NCBI GenBank assembly: GCA_017624275.1
Contig: JAGANG010000052.1
Coordinates: forward strand, 1-40,730
Direction: 5' to 3'
From: Spirochaetales bacterium
GTDB lineage: Bacteria > Spirochaetota > GWE2-31-10
DNA: 40,730 bases
Position numbers and translations under genes: made by a program. A model generated the notes under the pieces. That model was not told the origin of the DNA. It ran no database searches and saw only the letters and a list, made by a program, of their open reading frames with translations. Below are positions 6,217 to 14,315 of this stretch, piece after piece. How positions within the stretch are numbered: position 1 is the stretch's first letter; every line of letters begins with the position of its first letter.

Positions 6217-8286
6217 GTGAAGAAAAAGTTTACTCTGTCACTCAAATTTAGTGCAGCATTATACGTATTGCTGACGGTTTCTTGTATTGCCAGTTATTTT
6301 ATTCTTAGACCACTTATCAGAACAACATTGTTAAAATCAAACTTTGATACTTTAACAGAAAAGGAAAGACTTGTCACAAATATTATTAATGAAGATGAAG
6401 AAGCAATGGAAAATTATATTCTAGATATACAAGTATTGGCTCCCATGTTTTCAGTAGAAGATAATTTTGGTGCTTATCTTAAGGATTATGCAACAAATTT
6501 TAGCTTGATTAATATAGGACTTCTTGATTTGTCCGGTAATATTAAGTTTTCATTAAGAGATGAGCTTTTTAACCATGAATCGGAAATTCTAACTATAAAT
6601 GCAGCGAAAAGTAATGGTTTGCGTGTCGTAAAAACAGTAACAGATTCAGAAGTTCTTTTTACGGTAGCAGGTAAAATAAAATATCTTGATAACGAATATA
6701 TTATTGTTTTGCAAAAACTTGTTTCAGATAATTTATACCTTGAAAAAATAGCAATTGAAACAGGAACAACTATTACCTTGTTTAAGGATGATTTGAGAAT
6801 CGGGTCATCCAATAAAGATGATAGTGGAAGATTTTTGACCGGAACAAAATTTCAAAATTCAGAAGTCCTCAATGTAGTTTATAACCAAGGTAAAAAGTTT
6901 ATTGGAGAAGTTGATGTAAGAGGTAGAGATTTTCTGGCATATTATCGTCCTTACAAGACTGATAATAATCATGAAAAACTTATGTTTTTTATAGGAATCG
7001 ATGTTAATCATATTAATGAAGTTGCCAGCGGAATTTCATGGAATGTATTAATTGCAGTGTTCATTTCATTGATTCTTATTACTATTATCGTAATTTTACT
7101 TTTGAGACTTATTGTTATCAAACCTACAAAAAATATTCTTAAAATCTTTAATTCGATTTTATTAGATGATGGAACCATTGATTTGTCTTTGGATATTGAT
7201 GTCACATCAACTGACGAAATAGGAGAAATGGAAGCAGCTATTGATAAATTTTTGGAAGCACAAAGAGAATTTATTCGTACAGTAAAAGTTACAAGTAAAG
7301 AATTGGATAGTGCTGCGGAAATGTTAGCTTCAAATGCTCAAGAGTCGGCTGGTGCATCTACCGAGATTTCGGCAAATATTACAAGTGTAAGTAATGCCGT
7401 AACTAAGCAAAATCAAACATTAGACAATGTTCAAGAAATTTTTGGAAAGAGTATAGAAGAAATCCAAAATCTTGATGGATTAATAGAAAGTCAATCTGCC
7501 GGTATTGTGGAATCTTCGGCATCTATAGAAGAAATGGTTGGAAATATAAGTTCTGTTTCTGCAACTATTTCAAAGATGACAAGTGAATACGAGGAACTTA
7601 TTAAAATTACAAATGTAGTTAAATCTCGTCAGGATGAAGTTTTTGAACAGGCAAGTAGAATGTCTTTGCAATCAGAAAATTTAACTAATACTAATAATGT
7701 AATTTCACAGATTGCATCGCAAACAAATCTTTTGGCAATGAATGCTGCGATAGAAGCCGCACATGCTGGAGAAGCCGGAAAAGGTTTTGCCGTAGTTGCA
7801 GATGAAATTCGTAAACTTGCAGAAAGTTCATCAATTCAATCTAAATCTATTAAAACAGAACTCGATGAGATTACTTCTGTTATAGATACTGTAGTAAATG
7901 CAACAGAAAATTCTAAAAAAGAATTTGATGAAATTATAAATAAAGTTTCTTCTACAAGTACTCTTGTTCAGGAAATTAATAATGCAATGAATGAACAAGA
8001 AGAAGCATCAAAACAGATTTTGATTGCATTACATGAAATGAATGATTCTACAAGTAATGTTCAATCTATATCAAAAGAAACATCTACTAACATTATGTCG
8101 GTAAAATCAGAAAGTAGTAATTTGGAACAAATTGCTCATACTGTTGCCGGAAGTATGGATGAAATGACTGCCGGAATAATAGATATCACTAATGCTGCTC
8201 AAAATGTTTCTGATATGGCTGGAATGACAAGAGATAAGATTGAGCAACTTGATAAATTGATTGAAAAATTTAAACTGGATAAATAA
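6217..8286 (+). CDS. Methyl-accepting chemotaxis protein
   Basis: A 689-residue transmembrane receptor. TM1 spans about residues 9-30. A periplasmic sensory region (about 31-270, probably Cache-like by size and pattern) follows. TM2 is about 276-298 ([19 protein letters not shown]), then HAMP (about 298-355). The cytoplasmic signalling domain contains the hairpin tip [20 protein letters not shown] at about 499-518, followed by [20 protein letters not shown]. The C-terminal end lacks a CheR-tether pentapeptide. It relays ligand binding to CheA/CheW. The ligand is unknown. GGGGGAATTAAAGTG precedes the start, which I read as GTG at 6217. It is monocistronic, with a terminator directly downstream. 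The upstream C13 tract suggests variable expression. Confidence 0.95.
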   Translation: MKKKFTLSLKFSAALYVLLTVSCIASYFILRPLIRTTLLKSNFDTLTEKERLVTNIINEDEEAMENYILDIQVLAPMFSVEDNFGAYLKDYATNFSLINIGLLDLSGNIKFSLRDELFNHESEILTINAAKSNGLRVVKTVTDSEVLFTVAGKIKYLDNEYIIVLQKLVSDNLYLEKIAIETGTTITLFKDDLRIGSSNKDDSGRFLTGTKFQNSEVLNVVYNQGKKFIGEVDVRGRDFLAYYRPYKTDNNHEKLMFFIGIDVNHINEVASGISWNVLIAVFISLILITIIVILLLRLIVIKPTKNILKIFNSILLDDGTIDLSLDIDVTSTDEIGEMEAAIDKFLEAQREFIRTVKVTSKELDSAAEMLASNAQESAGASTEISANITSVSNAVTKQNQTLDNVQEIFGKSIEEIQNLDGLIESQSAGIVESSASIEEMVGNISSVSATISKMTSEYEELIKITNVVKSRQDEVFEQASRMSLQSENLTNTNNVISQIASQTNLLAMNAAIEAAHAGEAGKGFAVVADEIRKLAESSSIQSKSIKTELDEITSVIDTVVNATENSKKEFDEIINKVSSTSTLVQEINNAMNEQEEASKQILIALHEMNDSTSNVQSISKETSTNIMSVKSESSNLEQIAHTVAGSMDEMTAGIIDITNAAQNVSDMAGMTRDKIEQLDKLIEKFKLDK

Positions 8287-8294
8287 ATTACATT

Positions 8295-8324
8295 AGCGAC
8301 AGAATAAAATCTGTCGCTTTTTTT
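8295..8324 (+). terminator. Intrinsic terminator after the chemotaxis receptor gene
   Basis: AGCGACAGA and TCTGTCGCT form a perfect 9-bp stem with a 6-nt loop, followed by seven T. Confidence 0.9.
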
Positions 8325-8357
8325 ATGACAGAACTTATTTTTTTTGTAAGTATAGAA

Positions 8358-8387
8358 TTGACAGTGGATTATGTAATGTGCTAGAAG
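8358..8387 (+). promoter_or_regulatory. Candidate promoter of the mntP leader
   Basis: A consensus -35 TTGACA (8358-8363), an 18-bp spacer, and TAGAAG (8382-8387) preceded by TG as an extended -10. It lies just upstream of the riboswitch, as expected for a regulated leader. Confidence 0.55.
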
Positions 8388-8399
8388 TGTTTTTCAATT

Positions 8400-8503
8400 G
8401 TCAAGGGAGTAATCAATACAATTTTGTATAACATTGTCGTCATCCCGATAATTTATCCGGCAATGTTTAGAATTAATATAATTCGATGATGAGACTTGAA
8501 GAC
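8400..8503 (+). promoter_or_regulatory. yybP-ykoY manganese riboswitch
   Basis: The leader contains hallmark elements of this class: GGGAGTA at 8405-8411, the conserved ACATTGTCGTCATCCCGA at 8431-8448, and ATCCGGCAATGTT at 8455-8467. ACATTG pairs with CAATGT to form an internal helix. P1 can form between TCAAG (8401-8405) and CTTGA (8495-8499). The same CTTGA belongs to the 5' arm of the terminator at 8493-8533, so P1 and the terminator exclude each other. Ligand-bound aptamer should therefore permit read-through into mntP. That matches the known Mn2+-on behaviour of the class. Found by motif recognition, not by a covariance search. Confidence 0.85.
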
Positions 8504-8533
8504 TTATTTGATTTTGTCTTCAAGTCTTTTTTT
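8493..8533 (+). terminator. Riboswitch expression-platform terminator
   Basis: GACTTGAAGAC and GTCTTCAAGTC form a perfect 11-bp stem around a 12-nt loop, followed by eight T. It sits between the aptamer and the mntP ATG at 8562. It shares bases with the 3' strand of the aptamer P1. Confidence 0.88.
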
Positions 8534-8561
8534 ATTCACGTGATTAAAAATAGGAGAAATA

Positions 8562-9134
8562 ATGGCGACAATAGAGCTTTTTATTTTAGCTGTTGCACTT
8601 TCGTTGGATGCTTTTGCGATTTCTGTTTGCAAAGGGATGTCATTAAGAAAAGCTACTATTAAACACATGTGTATTGCCGGGCTTTGGTGCGGTATTGCAC
8701 AGGCGTTAATGCCGATTTTTGGGTATTTTTTAGGAAATGTTTTTATTGATGTTATTCATAAGTACAACCATTGGATAGAATTTATAATTCTTGTATCCGT
8801 AGGATCGGAAATGATGGTGAAGAGCTTTTTGAGTGAAAAAATGGGAGATTCGATATCTCACGGAAAAATGTTTTTGCTTGCGGTTGTGGACAGCTTTGAT
8901 GTACTTGCCGTCAGTATTACTTTCCCCGAATTACATGTAAATTTACCTTTGGCGATGACAATTATAGGAATTACAACATTTATAATTGCTGCTGCCGGAG
9001 TGAGAGTCGGAAGTATTTTCGGTAGAAGATTTCGATCGAAAGCAACATTTTTCGGCGGTTTTATATTAGTTATTATAGGAACTCATCTTTTATTTAAAGG
9101 ACTTGGGATTTTATCTATTTTGCCATTTTTTTAA
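8562..9134 (+). CDS. mntP: Manganese efflux pump MntP
   Basis: A 190-residue, six-helix inner membrane protein that exports Mn2+. The first helix carries LSLDAFAISVCKGM, the conserved SxDAFAVS motif. The symmetrical second motif reads AVVDSFDVLAVSITF. It retains the Asp but departs from the usual ATSIDALAVG. GGAGAAATA precedes the ATG. The upstream yybP-ykoY riboswitch supports both identity and substrate. The 3' end overlaps the convergent cysteine desulfurase-like gene by 24 bp, so no terminator fits between them. Confidence 0.93.
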   Translation: MATIELFILAVALSLDAFAISVCKGMSLRKATIKHMCIAGLWCGIAQALMPIFGYFLGNVFIDVIHKYNHWIEFIILVSVGSEMMVKSFLSEKMGDSISHGKMFLLAVVDSFDVLAVSITFPELHVNLPLAMTIIGITTFIIAAAGVRVGSIFGRRFRSKATFFGGFILVIIGTHLLFKGLGILSILPFF

Positions 9135-10289
9135 AAAACGAGCCAATCGGAAAAAATCGTCTCTGTTGTTAAATCGACCGCAAGAAATTCGTAAAGAAGT
9201 CATTGCTCTTTCATAGGAAAATCCCATTTCCGTCAGAATTAACGAAGGAATCTTTATTTTACCGGTACATGCGGAAAATCGACTGACACATATTTGTTCG
9301 TCTGCCAGTGACATTATTAATTCTTCCATAGAATCTACATTTCTACCCATTAAACTTATGTTTAGAATCCCGGTTGTACCGGCGGAAGGAGTATTTATTT
9401 CAAATTGTGCAACTTCATTTTGAAGGATTTTTAAACCTTCCGAGTGAAGAATTTTTAGTCTGTGCTGTTCGTCATCGGATAACAATTTTATTGCGGCTGC
9501 ACATGCGGCTATTCCGGGCATATTTTGTGTACCGGGGAAAAATCCGCTTTCTTGCCGTCCGCCGTGTCTGAATCTGTGAAGTTTGATTTCTTTGTTCTTA
9601 ATTGCAAAAAGTCCTGTACCCTTCGGAGCATAAAATTTGTGAGCACCTAAAGCGATGATGTCGTAATATGGTTGCCAATTTGCAGCCGGCAGTCTTGTTA
9701 TCGCCTGAACGCCGTCCATTACGATTGTGAGGTTGTGATTTTTTTTTAATTGATAAATATCTTTTATTGGCTGAATACTGCCGGTTTCATGATTGACCGG
9801 AGAATAAAAAAATACGGTCGGTTCATCTTTTAGCAATTTTTCAAATTCGTTTATGTTAATTTGTCCGTTGGAATCTACTTTTAAAAAATCTACCTTACAG
9901 CCTTTCTTTTTCAAATATTGCAACGGAGAAATTAATGCAGAATGTTCGATTGCTGTAGAAATAAAATGTGTTTTCTTAGGATTAAAACCTTTTATTATCG
10001 TGAATAAAGCATTTGTGGCACTGTCGCAAAAATAAACTTTTTCCGGCGGGCAATCGAGAAAATTGCCTATATCGATTTTGCAACGGTCAAGTAATTGAGC
10101 CGCTTCCAGTCCGGCAAGATGTATACTCGACGGATTCCCCCAAGTTTTGCGACAAGCATTTTCCATCGCTCCGATAACCTGCGGATCTACCGGTGTAGTA
10201 GCACAGTTATCCAAATATACAAGTTTTGCCGGAGTAGCGGCATTTTTTCTGTCATTAAGGCGTTTTAAATATTTGCAACGGCACAACAT
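9111..10289 (-). CDS. Cysteine desulfurase-like class V aminotransferase (NifS/IscS family)
   Basis: A 392-residue PLP enzyme. It begins the fold with VYLDNCATTPVDPQVIGAM. Also visible are EHSA (His116), MDGVQA (Asp192), and the PLP lysine in ALGAHKFYAPKGTG (Lys218). The persulfide cysteine is in VSRFSACTG (Cys341), followed by SLRISCGRFN. Sulfur from L-cysteine is moved to the active-site Cys for Fe-S cluster or thio-cofactor assembly. I chose the ATG at 10289 because GGAG lies six bases upstream; the longer frame would start at a TTG (10307). About 22 residues precede the usual start of the fold. The gene diverges from the radical SAM gene. No iscU or other Fe-S scaffold gene is adjacent, so the sulfur acceptor is unclear. 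Confidence 0.9.
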   Translation of the reverse strand: MLCRCKYLKRLNDRKNAATPAKLVYLDNCATTPVDPQVIGAMENACRKTWGNPSSIHLAGLEAAQLLDRCKIDIGNFLDCPPEKVYFCDSATNALFTIIKGFNPKKTHFISTAIEHSALISPLQYLKKKGCKVDFLKVDSNGQININEFEKLLKDEPTVFFYSPVNHETGSIQPIKDIYQLKKNHNLTIVMDGVQAITRLPAANWQPYYDIIALGAHKFYAPKGTGLFAIKNKEIKLHRFRHGGRQESGFFPGTQNMPGIAACAAAIKLLSDDEQHRLKILHSEGLKILQNEVAQFEINTPSAGTTGILNISLMGRNVDSMEELIMSLADEQICVSRFSACTGKIKIPSLILTEMGFSYERAMTSLRISCGRFNNRDDFFRLARFLKKWQNR

Positions 10290-10382
10290 TATATTCTCCA
10301 TTTTCAAAAGATATATTATAAAGTGAATGCTTTTTTAAGAAAGAATATTTAGTAAATAATGTCAATTTTTAGGAGTAAAAAA

Positions 10383-11294
10383 ATGAAGTATCGCCATATT
10401 TTGGGAACTGTAAAGTCTAGAAGATTGGGGCGATCCTTGGGTGTAAATCTGATTCCGGGGAAAATTTGTTCGCTCGATTGTATTTATTGCGAGGCGGGCA
10501 GAACACAAATTCTTACGGCAGAACGTCAAGCTTATTTCCCGGCAGAGGAAGTAACGGAAGAATTGCGATGTTATCTTAAGGAAAATCCTAATGTTGATTT
10601 TATAACTTATTCGGGAATGGGAGAGCCGACTTTGCATTCTAAGCTGGGTGAAATTTCTTGCTATATAAAGGAAGAATTTGGACAATATAAGTTGGCATTA
10701 ATTACAAACGGGACATTGTTTTATCGTGAAGATGTAAGACGTGACGCAATGTTTGCCGACCTTGTAATGCCGTCACTTGATGCTGTGTCGAATTTGGTAT
10801 TCAATAAGGTAAACAAACCGGAGTCGTCGTTGAATAATGAAAAAATTATCGATGGTTTGTGTGAATTCAAACGGGAATATAAGGGACAAATGTGGCTGGA
10901 ATTTTTTGTTGTTCCGGGAATAAATGATTCTGTATCGGAATTAAAATTGATGAAAGAGGCAATTGTTAAGATCAATCCGGACAGATTGCAATTGAATTCT
11001 TTAGATAGACCGTCACCGGGAAATAATGTCGTGATTGCCGACAGAAATTATTTGGAAAAACTGAAAGATTATTTTTCGGATACCGGAATATTAACGGAAG
11101 TAATTTCACGAATTCCCCAAAAGAACGGCGTTATTGAAGAAGAAATTCTGAAATTGCTCGGTAATAAAGATGTAGCTATAGAGGAAATAAAAAATAAATT
11201 TAATGCATGCGAGGATATAATTTCCGGTCTGACATTAGCCGGAAAAATTGAAATGACGGAAAAAGACGGCGTAAGTTTTTATCGATTGAAGTAA
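10383..11294 (+). CDS. Radical SAM protein (COG0731-like)
   Basis: A 303-residue protein with Cys29-x3-Cys33-x2-Cys36 (CSLDCIYC) binding a 4Fe-4S cluster. It also has the GGE-like SGMGEPTLH, ITNGTL, and a late LQLNSLDRPSPG typical of the family. The last ~60 residues (IEEEILKLLGNKDVAIEEI onward) look like a winged-helix domain. I chose the ATG at 10383 because AGGAG lies seven bases upstream; the earlier ATG at 10359 has no Shine-Dalgarno. The substrate is unknown: the family is related to, but distinct from, the tRNA-wyosine enzymes. Divergent placement from the desulfurase gene suggests linked Fe-S/sulfur metabolism, which is an inference. Confidence 0.88.
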   Translation: MKYRHILGTVKSRRLGRSLGVNLIPGKICSLDCIYCEAGRTQILTAERQAYFPAEEVTEELRCYLKENPNVDFITYSGMGEPTLHSKLGEISCYIKEEFGQYKLALITNGTLFYREDVRRDAMFADLVMPSLDAVSNLVFNKVNKPESSLNNEKIIDGLCEFKREYKGQMWLEFFVVPGINDSVSELKLMKEAIVKINPDRLQLNSLDRPSPGNNVVIADRNYLEKLKDYFSDTGILTEVISRIPQKNGVIEEEILKLLGNKDVAIEEIKNKFNACEDIISGLTLAGKIEMTEKDGVSFYRLK

Positions 11295-11376
11295 ATAATA
11301 AGCAGAATTGTAATGCGATTTTGGGACGAGTGATTGTTTTTATTGCTAAAATCTCTTTTTTTCTTTGCATAAAGGC

Positions 11377-11405
11377 TTGAAAATAGAAAGTAAAATAATT
11401 ATAGT
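11377..11405 (+). promoter_or_regulatory. Candidate promoter of the TRAP operon
   Basis: A -35 TTGAAA (11377-11382), 17-bp spacer, and -10 TATAGT (11400-11405), about 49 nt before the tatT ATG. The rest of the 159-bp gap (11295-11453) shows nothing else I can name. Confidence 0.55.
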
Positions 11406-11453
11406 CATGTTTGTTTTTTTAGATTATGAAAAAGTTTTATTAGGAGATACAAA

Positions 11454-12323
11454 ATGTTAAGAATGGTAAAAGTAGTTGTTGGCTTTTTAATCGGAACTTT
11501 ACTGTTATCTTGTTCTACAATGATTAGAGGTGTGACGGAATCTTTAGTCGGCGGTGTAATGCAACAAAAGGATATGCGTCTTATCGAAGACGGAGCTCCG
11601 GCTTATTTGTTAATAGTTGAAAGTTTGATTTTTAATAATCCGGAAAATCGAGATTTTCTTATGGCAGGAATTCAAACTTTTTCTTCATATTCTTCATTTG
11701 TAAAAGATGAAAACAGGAAAAAACTTTTTCAAGAAAAGATTGAAAAATGGGGAAATCAGCTTCTTGCTACTTATCCGACGTATGTAAAATATGAACAAAC
11801 AAATAATGACGACAGAGAAGCTAAAGATAAAGCTTATTCGAAATTTGTTTCTTCTATAAAAAAGAAAGATATTCCTTACGTGTTTTGGGGATTTTTCGGA
11901 AATATTTCAAATGCCGTTTCCGGCGGATTGAGTGATCCTTCGTTATTTTTAATATTGCCTCGTATAATTGAGTTGGCACAACGCATTTATGATTTGGATG
12001 ATACTTTTATGGACGGAATGCCGCATTTGATATTCGGAGTTTACAATTGTGTATATCCGGAAGCTTACGGTGGAAGTTTTGAAAAGGGAAAACAAGAGCT
12101 TGATAAGGCAATAGAAATTTCCGGCGGAAAAAATCTTTTGTACAAAGTTCTTTATGCAGAATTCTATTATAAGCCCTTGTATGATCGTGAAGGTTATGAA
12201 AAATTAATGAATGAAGTTATTAATTTTGATTTGGAAAGTCATCCTACAGGAAGAATCATGAACAGCATGGCTCAGGAACAGGCAAAATCTTATCTTGAAC
12301 ATATTGATGAAGTTTTCTTCTAA
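11454..12323 (+). CDS. tatT: TRAP transporter-associated lipoprotein TatT
   Basis: A 289-residue lipoprotein with signal peptide and lipobox LLSC (Cys20). The helical body starts GVTESLVGGVMQQKDMRLIEDGAPAYLL, matching the TatT family (T. pallidum Tp0956). In that family a TPR-like helical trimer docks the DctP-type binding protein. Other family-like stretches are FWGFFGNISNAVSGGLSDP, FMDGMPHLIFGVYNCV and GGKNLLYKVLYAEFYY. AGGAG precedes the ATG by seven bases. It is the first gene of a five-gene run. It probably sits in the periplasm anchored by lipid and feeds ligand to the binding protein encoded next. Confidence 0.9.
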   Translation: MLRMVKVVVGFLIGTLLLSCSTMIRGVTESLVGGVMQQKDMRLIEDGAPAYLLIVESLIFNNPENRDFLMAGIQTFSSYSSFVKDENRKKLFQEKIEKWGNQLLATYPTYVKYEQTNNDDREAKDKAYSKFVSSIKKKDIPYVFWGFFGNISNAVSGGLSDPSLFLILPRIIELAQRIYDLDDTFMDGMPHLIFGVYNCVYPEAYGGSFEKGKQELDKAIEISGGKNLLYKVLYAEFYYKPLYDREGYEKLMNEVINFDLESHPTGRIMNSMAQEQAKSYLEHIDEVFF

Positions 12324-12358
12324 ATAAAATAAAACATAATTACCAAAGGAGTAAAATC

Positions 12359-13372
12359 GTGAAAAAAGTAATTACAACTGTATTTTTTTGTCTTATTACG
12401 TTAGCTGTATTCGGACAACAGAAAAAAGAACCTAAATATTTATACAAAATTGCCAGCGAAGTCCCGGGCGGTTCTTTGTGGCATAAAACTTTAATGGAAG
12501 TAAGTCGTGAACTTATGGAAAAAACAAACGGAGAAGTGGGAATTCGTGTTTATGCCGGCGGTATAATGGGAAGCCAAGATGCGGTAATCGATAAAATGAA
12601 AATCGGTCAGATTCAAGGTGCGACTTTTTCTAATACCGGAATGCAATCTATTTATAAAGATTTTGGGATTGTAGGATTTCCTCTTACATTACGTGATCAA
12701 GGTGAATATGATTATTTAGTAGAAAAAAAAGGAAAGTTTTTTGAAGATGAATTCAGAAAACGCGGTTATAAATTTTTGTGTTGGACAGAAACCGGGCCGA
12801 TTTATATTTATTCTAAAAAGCAAGTAAATACGATTCCTGCATTGCAAAATTCAAAACCTTATATTTTGCCGGGCGATATAATTTCGGAAATGCTTTTTAA
12901 AGAATTGAAAACTACTCCTATTCCGGTACAAATTTCTGATATTTTAACCAGCCTTAAAACCGGTCAGATTGATACAGTATTTTCACCGCCTTATGCACTT
13001 CTTGCAATGCAGTGGACTCCGAGCGTAACTTATGCAACAGATTTTATTATTACGTTTATGGTAGGTTCTGTAATGGTTGACGCAAAAATGTTTGAGTCTA
13101 TGCCTAAAGAATATCAAGAATTGATGGAGAAATTGTTCAGAGAAAAAATAGATGTATTGAAATATAATGTTCGCCGTGATAATGCAGCAGCACAAGATGC
13201 ATTAAGAAAAAGCGGAATAAAATTTATTGAAGTACCTAAAGATCAATCGGATGCTTTTTATGAAATCGGTGAAAAAGCCAGCAAACAGTTGATTGAAAAA
13301 TATGGTTTTTCTAACGAATTGTATCAAGAAGTAAAAATGTTAATGACGGAATACAGAAAAAATAAAAAATAG
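12359..13372 (+). CDS. TRAP transporter solute-binding protein, DctP family
   Basis: A 337-residue exported protein. MKKVITTVFFCLITLAVFG is a Sec signal peptide, with cleavage likely near residues 19-20. The DctP fold is shown by YKIASEVPGGSLWHKTLMEV, GGIMGSQDAVIDKMKIGQI, and GFPLTLRDQGEYDYLVEK. The usual conserved ligand-carboxylate Arg near the centre of the family is not obvious, as in the T. pallidum TatP(T) homologue; its ligand may be hydrophobic rather than a simple organic acid. It starts with GTG, with AAAGGAG seven bases upstream. It is probably delivered by TatT and docks on DctQM. Confidence 0.92.
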   Translation: MKKVITTVFFCLITLAVFGQQKKEPKYLYKIASEVPGGSLWHKTLMEVSRELMEKTNGEVGIRVYAGGIMGSQDAVIDKMKIGQIQGATFSNTGMQSIYKDFGIVGFPLTLRDQGEYDYLVEKKGKFFEDEFRKRGYKFLCWTETGPIYIYSKKQVNTIPALQNSKPYILPGDIISEMLFKELKTTPIPVQISDILTSLKTGQIDTVFSPPYALLAMQWTPSVTYATDFIITFMVGSVMVDAKMFESMPKEYQELMEKLFREKIDVLKYNVRRDNAAAQDALRKSGIKFIEVPKDQSDAFYEIGEKASKQLIEKYGFSNELYQEVKMLMTEYRKNKK

Positions 13373-13382
13373 AAGAGGATAA

Positions 13383-14315
13383 ATGAAAAAAGTAGTTGAA
13401 TGGATTAGACGGATAGAGAAGTATTTTTTAGCACTTCTTGTTTTAGGTATAAGCTTTTTTTCTATAGGGCAAATTTTACTTCGCCGCTTTTTCAGAGTTC
13501 CTTTGTGGATGGATTCGTGTATTAACTTACTTGTAGTATGGACAGCTTTCGTTGCTGCCGGAGTGGTTACTTACGAAGCGTCTCATATTAAAATTGATAT
13601 AATCGGTCGTTTTGTAAAAGGTGTTTGGAAGAAAATTGTTTATGGTTTTGTTTCACTTTTCGGGAGCTTAGCGTCGTCACTTTTTATGGTACTTTTTATT
13701 GTTTATCTGACAGTGATTGAGTATTTATCAAAAGTTTCGGCACAAGGAACAGACGCTTTGATTCATACTTTGCTTCTTGTTGTGATTCCTTGGGGATTTT
13801 TTGTAATGGCAATACGAATGATAAATATGATGTGTGCCGATTTTCATGAGGCAGCCGTTCTTATTCGGAAAAAGCCCGAATCTTCTATGCTTAAAATTTT
13901 ATCAATGATTATTGTTGCTGTTTTTCTGGTAGTAAATATTTTTATTTATTTAAGCAACAGCAGAATACTCGGTCTTATTTTTAGTATTTGTGCATTATTA
14001 TCAGCTGTAATTTTTATTATAACGGCTGCCGTAAAAAAGAGTCCAAAAATTACAACAGCAATGGGGATTGTTTGCGGCGCGATAATATTGGCATTGTTTG
14101 TTGTACAAATGTTTGAAATTATAAGCATAAATTACCAAGCAAAGGTAACGAGAGAACTGTTTGATTTTACAGATGCAAAATTGAATACAATGTATATTTT
14201 GCCTACATTAAGCTTCTTTTTCGGCTGGTTGGTGATGATGATTCCTTTTAGTGGGAAATTACGTGATATTTATCCGGAAGTTACGGAAGTTGCGAATGAG
14301 GAGGTTGAAAAATGA
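13383..14315 (+). CDS. TRAP transporter small permease, extended DctQ
   Basis: A 310-residue membrane protein, much longer than the usual ~170 residues. Residues 1-155 match DctQ: four helices with RRFFRVPLWMDSCINLLVVWTAF and ASHIKIDIIGRF. Residues about 160-300 add four more hydrophobic helices (KILSMIIVAVFLVVNIFIYL, ILGLIFSICALLSAVIFIIT, MGIVCGAIILALFVVQMFEI, MYILPTLSFFFGWLVMMI). The last helix resembles a DctQ closing helix, so the extra helices may be an insertion. The stop overlaps the DctM start by four bases (ATGA), indicating coupled translation. Confidence 0.85.
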   Translation: MKKVVEWIRRIEKYFLALLVLGISFFSIGQILLRRFFRVPLWMDSCINLLVVWTAFVAAGVVTYEASHIKIDIIGRFVKGVWKKIVYGFVSLFGSLASSLFMVLFIVYLTVIEYLSKVSAQGTDALIHTLLLVVIPWGFFVMAIRMINMMCADFHEAAVLIRKKPESSMLKILSMIIVAVFLVVNIFIYLSNSRILGLIFSICALLSAVIFIITAAVKKSPKITTAMGIVCGAIILALFVVQMFEIISINYQAKVTRELFDFTDAKLNTMYILPTLSFFFGWLVMMIPFSGKLRDIYPEVTEVANEEVEK

